Assembly: GCA_934700385.1 (NCBI GenBank)
Contig: CAKUXO010000039.1
Span: 1-10,177 of the forward strand
DNA: 10,177 bases
Source: an uncultured Candidatus Melainabacteria bacterium
Lineage (GTDB): Bacteria; Cyanobacteriota; Vampirovibrionia; Gastranaerophilales; Gastranaerophilaceae
Direction: 5' to 3'
Shown: in pieces, positions 1 to 7,478 of the stretch
How positions within the stretch are numbered: the first letter of the stretch is position 1
How the letters are laid out: every line of letters begins with the position of its first letter
Translations under genes and position numbers: made by a program
The notes under the pieces: model-generated
Told to the model about the DNA's origin: nothing
Seen by the model: only the letters and a program-made list of their open reading frames with translations
The model's database searches: none

Positions 1-1304
1 CCGGCAGTATAGTATTCACCATTACCCACCCAACAGCAACCACCAGTGCAAACATTTTTTCGTCCATAGGCTGTAGCCGTTTGTGGGATTTTAATTGACA
101 AAGGAATAGTTGGAACACCTTTTTCAAGTCCATTAGTGTCCCCAGCGTTATATTTAGTTACGCAAAGATTTTTACCGTATGCTCCATTAGCTTCTGCGGG
201 GATAAATAAAGCGTTATATGGATCGCAATCTTTTTGACTATAAGGAATTTCTTCTTTATATTCATTTGTATCTTCTTCAATTTTTTCTTGTTCTTTTGTA
301 ATCATGCTATCTATTACACAACGAACAGAATGAGCATAAGATTTTTTCCTTTGAAGATAACCTTGCAAGTTTCCATTATCAAGATAGAAGAAATATACTA
401 AAGAAGTATCATGTGGATAAACATCTTGAGACCAAAAATATGTTATTTCACAGTTGCCATATCTTGACCCAGGGCATTTACCCGAATTATCGTTACATTT
501 AACAGAGCCATAAGAATCAGAATTTTTATCGCAGAATTGTAAACCATTTGTTCCAAGCCATTTTGCGATACCAGCTACTGCCATACTTGAATTAGTTACA
601 TTATTAATACCATTAGTTTGCCAGCCAAGTAGTTCTGAACGTTTAGGCAAGCGCCATTTACCAGTGGTTCCTTTTGGGCCATAAGAAGCACAGGCTTCAT
701 TAGCACCTTCCCAGTTACAAACTGTTCTAAAACAACCGGAATATGTACTATCTCCATTACCTTTTGCGCTACAATCGCTTGCAGTAACGTTTTCGCCATT
801 ACCAAGCCAACAGCATTTTGATGAAAAATCTTCACTTCCGCCACAATTTTGCCCAGGTTTTACAACTTTAACAGTTTCAGGTAGCGGAGGGCCGCCCATG
901 TATTCATCACCTGCATTAAACTTAGTTACACAGATGTTTTTACCACCTTCACCATTTTTAGCTGCAGGGATAAATAACAATCCAGAGGCAATTTTATTAC
1001 AATCGGCTTGAGAATTAATTGATGAAGGAAGTGAACCAGATTCACTGCCGCTTCCATCGCCATCTTCTCCACCGCTGCCGTCGCCACCGTCTTCATAATC
1101 ACCTGCCATAGAGCCCACGACTGCAGCTGTCATGATTTGCAATTTACGAGAAATTGCAGGGATGAAAGCGGCTGTAATTACGCTCATTACAGTTAAAAAT
1201 ATTATTAATTCGACCAATGAAAAGCCACGTCTTTTTGAAGACTTTTCCCTCTTGGGTTCATCCATACGTGAACTACCGCAAAACAATGCGCTAATCAGTT
1301 TCAT
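1..1304 (-). CDS. Prepilin-like secreted protein with DUF1566/FISUMP-type domain, 3' end missing
   Basis: I read this open frame by translating the minus strand: 434 codons without a stop, running off the window. Residues 1-26 are a basic leader (KRR just before the site). G27-FSLVE follows, with F28 as mature residue +1 and E32 as +5, then a hydrophobic helix to about residue 50. This is the class III (type IV prepilin) signal cut and N-methylated by PilD-type peptidase. After an acidic Gly/Ser linker (69-92) come a Cys-rich unit (102-170), a DUF1566/Lcl_C/FISUMP-like domain (about 195-330: WRLPKRSEL, YFWSQDV, SVRCV), an acidic linker (335-353) and a second Cys-rich unit (from 360). It probably sits on the surface as a pseudopilin-anchored or pilus-tip-like protein; adhesion is inference. 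The start ATG has AGGA 12 bases upstream. GC is about 43-45% in two lines counted against about 28% in murI. It has its own promoter, about 100 bases after murI. Confidence 0.85.
   Translation of the reverse strand, partial: MKLISALFCGSSRMDEPKREKSSKRRGFSLVELIIFLTVMSVITAAFIPAISRKLQIMTAAVVGSMAGDYEDGGDGSGGEDGDGSGSESGSLPSSINSQADCNKIASGLLFIPAAKNGEGGKNICVTKFNAGDEYMGGPPLPETVKVVKPGQNCGGSEDFSSKCCWLGNGENVTASDCSAKGNGDSTYSGCFRTVCNWEGANEACASYGPKGTTGKWRLPKRSELLGWQTNGINNVTNSSMAVAGIAKWLGTNGLQFCDKNSDSYGSVKCNDNSGKCPGSRYGNCEITYFWSQDVYPHDTSLVYFFYLDNGNLQGYLQRKKSYAHSVRCVIDSMITKEQEKIEEDTNEYKEEIPYSQKDCDPYNALFIPAEANGAYGKNLCVTKYNAGDTNGLEKGVPTIPLSIKIPQTATAYGRKNVCTGGCCWVGNGEYYTA
15..1001 (-). repeat. Two diverged copies of a Cys-rich unit within the prepilin-like gene
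   Basis: Copy 1 covers residues about 102-170 (bases 795-1001) and copy 2 residues about 360-430 (bases 15-227). Both read C...(L)FIPA.(A/E)NG..GKN(I/L)CVTK(F/Y)NAGD, then a Pro-rich stretch, a Cys, and finally CCW(L/V)GNGE. They flank the DUF1566-like domain, so the protein alternates Cys unit, DUF1566-like domain, Cys unit. If the alternation holds, a second DUF1566-like domain should follow beyond the left edge. The spaced cysteines, including the CC pair, suggest disulfides in an exported protein. Confidence 0.8.
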
Positions 1305-1350
1305 GTTATTTTTAATTCCTAAATACTATTTTCTCATGTTATTCATCAAC

Positions 1351-1379
1351 AGAATATCAATATCGAAAGCTTTTGTCAA
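1351..1379 (-). promoter_or_regulatory. Sigma70-type promoter for the prepilin-like gene
   Basis: On the minus strand there is a perfect -35 TTGACA (1379-1374), a 17-base spacer and a -10 TATTCT (1356-1351; 4 of 6 consensus). Predicted transcription start is near 1344, leaving a leader of about 40 bases that includes the AGGA in front of the ATG. This is the best-looking promoter in the window and lets the gene be expressed apart from murI. Confidence 0.65.
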
Positions 1380-1405
1380 ATAAAATAGGAAAGAAAATGT
1401 ATTTA

Positions 1406-2188
1406 TTAAAGATTGATTAATTCAACTTTTTCAACGTCAAAGAAAGTCTTTGCGCTTTTTTGAAATTCAGATGGATTACTTGAAACAAAAAATTCAACTT
1501 TACCAATTGATTTTTCATCATTATTATTAAAATAATTTTTAATAATTTGAGAAAGACATTTTGCAGGATTAAAATAATCTACATCAAAATATTTTCTAAA
1601 AATGTCGATTAAATAAGGGTAATGCGTGCAACCTAAAACAACCCTTTTTGCGTTTGTTTTTTTTACTTCTTCAATTTTTTCTTTAATTAATTCAAGAGAT
1701 TTTTTATCTTCATAAAGCCTATTTTCAACGATTTCAACAAAACCCGTGCAATCAAAACCATAAACGTTAATTTTAGGATTAATTTTTGCAATTTCTTGAT
1801 TATATTTTCTTGAATTAATTGTTGCTTTTGTAGCCAAAATCGCTAAATTATCTCCGTCATCCAAATTTTCAACAGCACTTTTTGCCACTGTTTGAATTAA
1901 AGGAAAAATTTTAAGCTCATTTTTGAAGATTTTTTCTAATTCATCATAAGCCACCGCAGAAGTTGTATTACAAGCAAAAACAACCGTTTTAACCCCTTTT
2001 TCAATAAAAAAGTTAAGGATTTGTTTTGTATAATTTAAAATTTCTTCCGGAGTTTTTGTGCCATAAGGCATATTTTTTGTGTCGCCAAAATATAAATAAT
2101 TTTTTTCAGGTAATGCTTTAACTAATTCAGATAAAACACTTAAACCCCCGACGCCACTATCTAAAACCCCTATATATTCTTTTTTCAT
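1406..2188 (-). CDS. murI: Glutamate racemase
   Basis: Interconverts L- and D-glutamate in the cytoplasm, supplying the D-Glu added by MurD to peptidoglycan precursors. The 260 residues match the usual MurI length. The Asp/Glu racemase signatures are all present: GVLDSGVGGLSV at 7-18 (D10, S11), the first catalytic Cys in FACNTTSA (C73), and the second in VLGCTHYPY (C187, with H189). YFGDTKNMPYG at 33-43 is the conserved substrate-loop region. The ATG overlaps the stop of the upstream amidase gene as ATGA, so translation is probably coupled; no separate promoter is needed. No hairpin terminator is visible after its stop. Intact and ordinary for the family. Confidence 0.97.
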   Translation of the reverse strand: MKKEYIGVLDSGVGGLSVLSELVKALPEKNYLYFGDTKNMPYGTKTPEEILNYTKQILNFFIEKGVKTVVFACNTTSAVAYDELEKIFKNELKIFPLIQTVAKSAVENLDDGDNLAILATKATINSRKYNQEIAKINPKINVYGFDCTGFVEIVENRLYEDKKSLELIKEKIEEVKKTNAKRVVLGCTHYPYLIDIFRKYFDVDYFNPAKCLSQIIKNYFNNNDEKSIGKVEFFVSSNPSEFQKSAKTFFDVEKVELINL

Positions 2189-4203
2189 TTAACTTTTAAA
2201 TACTCCAAAATACCCTTAACAATAGAATCAGCTATTTCTTCTTGTCTTGCTTTTTGTTGAAGCTTCGTTCTTTCAGCTAAATTTGAAATAAAACCGATTT
2301 CAATTAAAACGCTTGGTGCTTCTGTATGATTTATAACATAAAAACGAGATTTTATCACCCCTCTATCTTTTGTTTCCCATTTTTCAAGATTTTTTGAAGA
2401 AGCAAAAGAACTATGGATTGTTTTAGCTAATTCTAAGCTATCATCTTTAAAATAATGCGTTTCTAAGCCATAAGAAACTTCTTGCAAAGTTGAATTAGCG
2501 TGAATACTTACATAAATATCAGGGCTAATATCATTAGAATAATTAACTCTTTGTTCTAATGTTAAGGTTTCGTCCTTACTTCTTGTCATATAAACATAAA
2601 CATTTTTCTTTTGAAGTTTCTCTTGAATTAATTTTGCAACTGCAAGATTAAGATTTTTCTCATAAACCAAACCGCCACCGATAGCACCACTATCAGACCC
2701 ACCATGCCCAGGGTCTAAAACAACTTTTTTCATAGAGCTAATTGAAGGAGTTTCTTTTTTCTTTTTAGGTTTTTCAACCTTTAATTCGCTTTCTTTTGGA
2801 ACATATATAACATTAATATTTTTCGTATCTTCTTTTTTAGATGTAGTTTTATCATTTGGTGCAACTTTGTTTGTCGGTTTAATAACGATTTCATCTTTTG
2901 GAAGGGGTGTGTAATTATTTTGATTATTTGAAGCAATAACAGGTTTTGGCTTATCTTTAAAACATAATTTCAAAGATTTTAAGTTACTTTCAATATTTCC
3001 ATAAGAAAAATTCAAATTTTCCATAGGAATAATAAAGCGAGTTTTATCTTTTGATATTTTTAAAACCTGAATTTTTAAATCAGACGCTTTTATTGCCTTT
3101 TGAAATTCAAGGATATTATAATCTTCAAGATTATTTATATCTATATAAAGACTGTTGTTTAATTCAAAAACATCATAAGTAACAGGGCTTTCAAAAATAA
3201 TATCAAAAATAGAATAGCCGTTAGCATTTTTAGTTAGGCTATAACTTTTTACTTTAGATAAATAAGAAGAAAAATTAGTGTTCACAACATTTGTTCTATG
3301 AGAAACAAAAATGCTTTGTCCATCCGGAGAAATAACAAAGCGATAATCTTTCAAACTTTGCCCTAGTAAAGTTAGTTTAATTTTTCTATCGTTAACTTTT
3401 TCTAAGGTTAAGGTTGTTTTTGTTTTAGATGGAACATTATACGTTTTATTTTCTAATTTAGAAGCAATATTAGCATTATCTATAATTACTTCTGCTTTTG
3501 TATTATCAGAATTATAAATTGTTTTTTGTAAAGATATCGCCCCAAGCCCTCTTAAAATAAGCCCTTGAGAAGTTTGCCCAACATTACTTAAATAATATTT
3601 TGTTTGAAGTCTTGGAGTTAAATCAAGCGTTTCATTGTTGTTATTATAACTTAAAGTAGCTGAAACATTTTGCGCTTTAATTGTTTTATCCATATCTCCT
3701 TGAAGGGTATAAAATTTATATTGAAGTGAATTATCTATTATTTGATTTTCATATTTAACAATGATGTTTGTGCCATCAGTATATGTTTTAAATTTAGATA
3801 AATCAGAGCTTTTAATTAAATAAAAAGAAACTCTAACCACTTCAGATGAAATTTGATTTAGCTCAATTTTAGATATTTTAGAAGAATTTTTAATCGTATA
3901 TACCCTAGAACTTCCATCTAACTTAGCGCTTGGAATATCTATAACATATCTTGTTGGAGAAGTAATTGTAAAAGCATTAATATTACTAATTAAATTAATT
4001 GAATTGTTAACATTTTGATTTGGAATAGGGGCATAAATTATGTTTTTATTTTCTGTTTTAAATGAACCCTTACCTTGAATTAAAACCATTCTATCGGAAT
4101 TATCAAGAATTAAGTCTTCAACTTTATATAAAGGAGCACAAAAAGCACTTCTTGATAAAAACAAAAACATAAATAATATTGTTAATATTCTAGCTAAAAA
4201 CAA
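2185..4203 (-). CDS. Periplasmic N-acetylmuramoyl-L-alanine amidase, AMIN-like repeats plus Amidase_3
   Basis: Zinc enzyme that cuts the amide bond between MurNAc and L-Ala of the stem peptide, acting outside the inner membrane in cell separation or wall remodelling. Residues 1-23 are a signal peptide ending AFCA, with cleavage before PLYK. Residues about 30-415 are beta-rich and fall into up to three AMIN-like units: the first (about 80-152) has the typical RYVIDI...VVRVSFYL pattern, and weaker ones lie at about 210-305 and 315-415. These should bind peptidoglycan or target the enzyme to sites. A Lys/Pro-rich linker (418-490) precedes the Amidase_3 domain (492-672), whose ligands H500 (DPGHGG), E515, H568 (SIHAN) and catalytic E635 (IEIGFISN) are all present. 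The start is TTG, chosen because AGAGG lies 6 bases upstream and it yields the full signal peptide; the next ATG (codon 12) would cut it. Overlaps murI by ATGA. Confidence 0.93.
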   Translation of the reverse strand: MFLARILTILFMFLFLSRSAFCAPLYKVEDLILDNSDRMVLIQGKGSFKTENKNIIYAPIPNQNVNNSINLISNINAFTITSPTRYVIDIPSAKLDGSSRVYTIKNSSKISKIELNQISSEVVRVSFYLIKSSDLSKFKTYTDGTNIIVKYENQIIDNSLQYKFYTLQGDMDKTIKAQNVSATLSYNNNNETLDLTPRLQTKYYLSNVGQTSQGLILRGLGAISLQKTIYNSDNTKAEVIIDNANIASKLENKTYNVPSKTKTTLTLEKVNDRKIKLTLLGQSLKDYRFVISPDGQSIFVSHRTNVVNTNFSSYLSKVKSYSLTKNANGYSIFDIIFESPVTYDVFELNNSLYIDINNLEDYNILEFQKAIKASDLKIQVLKISKDKTRFIIPMENLNFSYGNIESNLKSLKLCFKDKPKPVIASNNQNNYTPLPKDEIVIKPTNKVAPNDKTTSKKEDTKNINVIYVPKESELKVEKPKKKKETPSISSMKKVVLDPGHGGSDSGAIGGGLVYEKNLNLAVAKLIQEKLQKKNVYVYMTRSKDETLTLEQRVNYSNDISPDIYVSIHANSTLQEVSYGLETHYFKDDSLELAKTIHSSFASSKNLEKWETKDRGVIKSRFYVINHTEAPSVLIEIGFISNLAERTKLQQKARQEEIADSIVKGILEYLKVK

Positions 4204-4229
4204 TTCTTACCTCTTTTAATTTAATTTTA
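4204..4229 (-). promoter_or_regulatory. Shine-Dalgarno deciding a TTG start, with upstream -10 candidate
   Basis: On the minus strand AGAGG (4214-4210) lies 6 bases before TTG at 4203, which supports the non-ATG start of the amidase. TAAAAT (4229-4224) is a plausible -10, giving a short leader; no convincing -35 is visible. It shares the 96-base divergent gap with the promoter of the sugar permease genes. Confidence 0.5.
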
Positions 4230-4262
4230 TCATCAATGTTTTTAATATTAACTAAACTATAT

Positions 4263-4291
4263 TGTTGAATTTTTATATAAAATAATATAGT
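4263..4291 (+). promoter_or_regulatory. Candidate promoter for the ABC permease pair
   Basis: TTGTTG (4263-4268), 17 bases, then TATAGT (4286-4291; 5 of 6 to TATAAT). The predicted transcription start is at or within about 3 bases of the ATG at 4300, and no Shine-Dalgarno precedes that ATG, so the mRNA may be leaderless. The region is almost pure AT, so chance matches are likely; TATAAA at 4276-4281 is an alternative -10. Confidence 0.35.
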
Positions 4292-4299
4292 ATTTACTT

Positions 4300-5169
4300 A
4301 TGGATTTAAAAAAGACAATTAGTGCATATTTTTTTCTTTTACCTGCTGGTATAATTCTTCTAATATTCTTTTTTATTCCTTTTTTCCAAACGATTTATTT
4401 AAGTTTTTTTGATTATTCAAAAGATATCTATCACCCTAATTTTGTTTTTTTGCAAAATTATTTTGAACTTATTAAATCTCCGATTTTTATTAAAACAATA
4501 TTAAACACTTTTTATTTTTTATTGTTATGTGTACCTTTTTTGGTGATTTTTCCTTTATTTCTTGCAATTTTAATTAATCAAAAAATTGCTTGTAAAAACA
4601 TTTATAAAGTAATTATTTATCTACCTGTTATTATTTCAATTGTCGTTGTGACAATTGCCTTTAAATGGCTTTATGCACCAATGGGGCTTTTAAACTTTTT
4701 CCTTGAAAAATTTAACATAGCGCCAATCGGCTGGTTATCTGATCCAAAATATGCAATGATTTCAGTTGCACTAGTAACCATTTTTAAAGGTGTTGGTTAT
4801 TATATGATGATTTATTTAAGCGCCTTAATGAGTGTTCCAAAAGAACTTTATGAAGCAGCAGAAGTAGATGGCGCAGTTGGTTTTAGAAAACATCTTCTTG
4901 TAACAATTCCTCATATAATGCCAATTATAGCCCTTGTTAGCACAATAAGTTCAATTTCAGCCCTTAAGGTTTTTGTTGAAATTTATGTTATGACAAAAGG
5001 CGGGCCACTTAATTCTACTAAAACAATTGTTTATTATATCTATGAAAAAGCCTTTGAAAACCTTGACCTTGGCTTAGCTTCAGCAGGCGCTGTTATATTA
5101 TTATTTATAGTTATGATATTTTCAATTTTAAATATTTTTGTTTTTGAAAAGGATAAATATAAAATATGA
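4300..5169 (+). CDS. Carbohydrate ABC transporter permease, MalF/UgpA/LacF type
   Basis: One of two inner-membrane subunits of a CUT1-type sugar (or glycerol-phosphate-like) importer. The 289 residues carry six hydrophobic segments (about 11-31, 66-92, 103-123, 152-174, 205-225, 260-282). The EAA loop that docks on the ATPase is at 185-204 (EAAEVDGAVGFRK...IP), and MTKGGPLNST (231-240) is the typical periplasmic-side signature of this permease group. It lacks the large MalF periplasmic insertion, so it resembles UgpA/LacF. Its stop overlaps the start of the next permease as ATGA. No periplasmic binding protein or ATPase lies in the window, so substrate cannot be assigned; those parts must be encoded elsewhere. 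No Shine-Dalgarno is seen; the ATG was kept because it gives the usual short N-terminus before the first helix. Confidence 0.93.
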   Translation: MDLKKTISAYFFLLPAGIILLIFFFIPFFQTIYLSFFDYSKDIYHPNFVFLQNYFELIKSPIFIKTILNTFYFLLLCVPFLVIFPLFLAILINQKIACKNIYKVIIYLPVIISIVVVTIAFKWLYAPMGLLNFFLEKFNIAPIGWLSDPKYAMISVALVTIFKGVGYYMMIYLSALMSVPKELYEAAEVDGAVGFRKHLLVTIPHIMPIIALVSTISSISALKVFVEIYVMTKGGPLNSTKTIVYYIYEKAFENLDLGLASAGAVILLFIVMIFSILNIFVFEKDKYKI

Positions 5170-6038
5170 TTTCAAAATTAAAAAATTTCAACCTAAAAAA
5201 CATAAAACCAAAGAATGTATTTATCCATCTTATTTTAATTATAATATGTGTTCTTTCTTTAATTCCTTTTTTGTGGCTTTTATCAACCGCCCTAAAAGGA
5301 AGAATGGAGAATATTTTTTCTTACCCACCTGTTTTTTTACCTAAAAATCCAACATTAGAAAACTTTTTTGAAGTTTTAAAACTTGTTCCAATTGTAAAAT
5401 ATGTTATAAATAGCTTTATTGTTGCAGCTTCCACTGTTGTTTTAAATGTTATTTTATCAGCCCTAGCAGCATATCCTTTAGCAAGAATGGAATTTAAGGG
5501 TAAAAAGATAATGTTTTTTCTTGTTTTATCAACAATAATGGTGCCTTTTCAAACTATAATGCTACCAATTTATATAATTACTTTAAAATTAAGATTAGTT
5601 GACAGTTATTCAACTCTTTTTGGATATTTAGGTTTAATTTTACCTTTTGCAGTAAATGCTTTTGGAATTTTCCTTTTAAGACAAGCATTTTTAACTATTC
5701 CAAAAGAAATTGAAGAAAGTGCCGTTATAGATGGATGTAATTCTTTTCAAATTTTTTATAAAATTTTATTACCTATGATTAAACCATCTGTTGCGCTTTT
5801 AGCCATTTTCACTTTCATCGGTTCTTGGGGTGAATTTTTATGGCCAAGCATTGTTTTAACAAATGAAAATCTTTATACCCTGCCTGTTGGAATTAATAAC
5901 CTTTCAAGCGCATTTTCAGCTAATTATAGGCTTGTTGCCGCAGGCTCAATTATTTCAATATTGCCTATAATTATCTTCTTTTTAGCTCTACAAAAATATT
6001 TCATTCAAGGTTCAACCGAAGGTGCTGTTAAAGGTTAA
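5166..6038 (+). CDS. Carbohydrate ABC transporter permease, MalG/UgpE/LacG type
   Basis: The partner inner-membrane subunit of the same importer. The 290 residues have six hydrophobic segments, starting at about 18-40. The EAA loop is at 184-203 (ESAVIDGCNSFQ...LLP; the usual EAA reads ESA). WGEFLWP (221-227) and the C-terminal YFIQGSTEGAVKG (278-290) are characteristic of the MalG-side family. Its ATG lies inside the end of the preceding gene (ATGA), so the two are almost certainly translated as a coupled pair in 1:1 amounts. Like its partner it stands without a binding protein or ATPase; a shared MsmK/UgpC-type ATPase encoded elsewhere is a common arrangement in this family and is the likely explanation. 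Confidence 0.93.
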   Translation: MISKLKNFNLKNIKPKNVFIHLILIIICVLSLIPFLWLLSTALKGRMENIFSYPPVFLPKNPTLENFFEVLKLVPIVKYVINSFIVAASTVVLNVILSALAAYPLARMEFKGKKIMFFLVLSTIMVPFQTIMLPIYIITLKLRLVDSYSTLFGYLGLILPFAVNAFGIFLLRQAFLTIPKEIEESAVIDGCNSFQIFYKILLPMIKPSVALLAIFTFIGSWGEFLWPSIVLTNENLYTLPVGINNLSSAFSANYRLVAAGSIISILPIIIFFLALQKYFIQGSTEGAVKG

Positions 6039-6046
6039 TTTGTTTC

Positions 6047-6080
6047 AATTTTATAAATTCTTTTACAAAATTATTTTTTT
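6047..6080 (+). terminator. Weak AT-only hairpin with T-run after the permease genes
   Basis: AATTTT (6047-6052) pairs with AAAATT (6067-6072), followed by A and seven Ts (6074-6080). The stem has no GC pair, so it would be weak. It lies 9 bases after the permease stop and overlaps the -35 of the next gene. It could equally be random AT sequence. Confidence 0.25.
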
Positions 6081-6090
6081 GCGCTATTGT
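6062..6090 (+). promoter_or_regulatory. Promoter for the degenerate receiver/GGDEF gene
   Basis: TTTACA (6062-6067; 5 of 6 to TTGACA), 17-base spacer, TATTGT (6085-6090; 4 of 6). The start would be near 6097, giving a leader of about 33 bases that contains GGGAG (6113-6117), 12 bases before the ATG at 6130. The gene therefore appears to be its own transcription unit, separate from the permeases. Confidence 0.5.
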
Positions 6091-6129
6091 AGTAATAGAA
6101 AAAGTATTAATTGGGAGTAGGTTTAATCA

Positions 6130-7467
6130 ATGGCTGATTTAAATACCGTTGTAATAGTTAGTAATAGACAAGAATTAATTAATCAAATTTCTCAAAAACT
6201 TGTTCTTTTAAGAAATTTAGATAAAATAAAATCTTGCTCAATTGAAGAAGCGCAAAATGTTTTTGATAGCTTATGCCCAAACGCTTTAATTCTTCATTGT
6301 AATAACAACGATGTTAATAGCATTAATCTAATCAAAAAAATTAAACAACAAGAACTATATAAAAACCTGCCAATCCTTTTAATTAATGAAAATTGTTCAA
6401 GAGAAGTTGTTATTGAAGCATTTGATAATGGCGTTACAGACATTTTATTTATGCCGATAATTGATTATGAACTTTTAATCAGGGTTATTTGGTGTTTACA
6501 AAAAAATGAATTAAATTTAAACCTTGAATCTAAAACAAATTTCTTAACAACTCTAGGAATTGTTCAACAAGATACAGGAGTTTATACTCAAAAATATTGT
6601 GATGATTTCTTAAAAAGTGAAATTGCTCAATCAAAAAAATACTCTCAAAGAGCTTGTATTCTTTTGATTTCGCCTGATAAAAAATATCCTAATTATAAAA
6701 ATCCTAAAGAATTCATTGAAATAATTAAAAAATCAATCAGATTAAACGATTCAATTATAATTAAAGATGTTGACCAATTCTATATTTATCTTCAAAAAAC
6801 AAAGCTAAATGGCGCTTACAGCGTTTTTGAAAGAATTAACACAAACCTTGGAATTGATTGTGGCGCAAACGCAGGAGTTGTTGAAGTTCAAAACCAAAGT
6901 TTTGAAGATATTAAAGAAGCTCTTGACGCAGCATTAAATAAAGCCGGTGAAAACACAAATTCTTTAATTGTTGCTTCTGATTTTTATACAGAAGATAAAA
7001 AACCTGCGCTTAATATTAGCCCAATTGTTGAAGAAGATATCATCGAACAAAATGAAAAACCTGCTAAAAAGCAAGAAAAAAGAGCACCCGAGGCTCAATC
7101 TGTTTTTGATAAAAATAGCATTAAATTATTTAACCAAGCATATCAAAGAAAATTAAAAGTTGTTATTGAACCTGTATTTAAAAAGTTTGAAAACATCTTG
7201 AAAATTAAAAAACAAGACTTTGCAATTAATTGCTACACTGGTACAAAATCTCTTTTCAGCGTATCAAGAGGAGATGTTAGCGCTTCAATGGCACTAGAAT
7301 ATAACGGCATTGAACACGTTTTAACCAGATTAACCATTATGGATAACGACCAAAAGAAACTATTTGAAACAGAAACAATTGATTTCACCATTCTTGACTA
7401 TCGCAAAGTTTCTTTAATGCTATCTGAATTAATTGATAAATTTATTATTATTTTAAAGAAGAAATAA
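6130..7467 (+). CDS. Pseudo-receiver and degenerate GGDEF-like domain protein with unknown C-terminal domain
   Basis: Cytoplasmic, 445 residues, no membrane segments. Residues 5-125 follow the receiver pattern (VVIVSN strand 1, NALILHC strand 3, LPILLIN strand 4, DILFMPIID strand 5). However, the acidic pair is absent (VSN), the phospho-Asp position is occupied by His/Cys (ILHC), and the conserved Lys of the KP motif is Met (MP), so phosphorylation is unlikely. Residues 138-285 resemble GGDEF: DTGVYTQKYCDDFL matches the LTGLYNRRYF start, and RLNDSIIIKDVDQFYIYL occupies the place of R.DD...GGDEF, with the signature lost. Diguanylate cyclase activity is therefore not expected. An acidic/Lys linker (286-325) leads to a 115-residue C-terminal domain I do not recognise. 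It probably acts as a binding or scaffold protein; the partner is unknown. ATG preceded by GGGAG at 12 bases. Convergent with the small gene ending at 7555. Confidence 0.85.
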   Translation: MADLNTVVIVSNRQELINQISQKLVLLRNLDKIKSCSIEEAQNVFDSLCPNALILHCNNNDVNSINLIKKIKQQELYKNLPILLINENCSREVVIEAFDNGVTDILFMPIIDYELLIRVIWCLQKNELNLNLESKTNFLTTLGIVQQDTGVYTQKYCDDFLKSEIAQSKKYSQRACILLISPDKKYPNYKNPKEFIEIIKKSIRLNDSIIIKDVDQFYIYLQKTKLNGAYSVFERINTNLGIDCGANAGVVEVQNQSFEDIKEALDAALNKAGENTNSLIVASDFYTEDKKPALNISPIVEEDIIEQNEKPAKKQEKRAPEAQSVFDKNSIKLFNQAYQRKLKVVIEPVFKKFENILKIKKQDFAINCYTGTKSLFSVSRGDVSASMALEYNGIEHVLTRLTIMDNDQKKLFETETIDFTILDYRKVSLMLSELIDKFIIILKKK

Positions 7468-7478
7468 ATATACTATTA

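Noticed and set aside
596..844. Minus-strand open frame of 82 codons inside the prepilin-like gene
   Set aside because: It lies in another frame of the same strand; the continuous prepilin/DUF1566 frame with recognisable motifs covers it.
1132..1383. Plus-strand open frame of 83 codons
   Set aside because: It is antisense to the prepilin N-terminus and its promoter, and its product has no family features.
4132..4203. Lipoprotein signal at the amidase N-terminus
   Set aside because: The Cys in SAFC has Phe at -1, which does not fit a lipobox; the AFCA end fits signal peptidase I instead.
5138..5344. Plus-strand open frame at the junction of the two permeases
   Set aside because: Out-of-frame overlap with two strongly supported permease genes; no own ribosome binding site.
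6968..7156. Plus-strand Lys/Leu-rich open frame of 62 codons
   Set aside because: Out-of-frame shadow of the linker of the receiver-like protein.
6130..7467. Active diguanylate cyclase response regulator
   Set aside because: The GGDEF signature and the receiver phospho-Asp, acidic pair and Lys are all missing.
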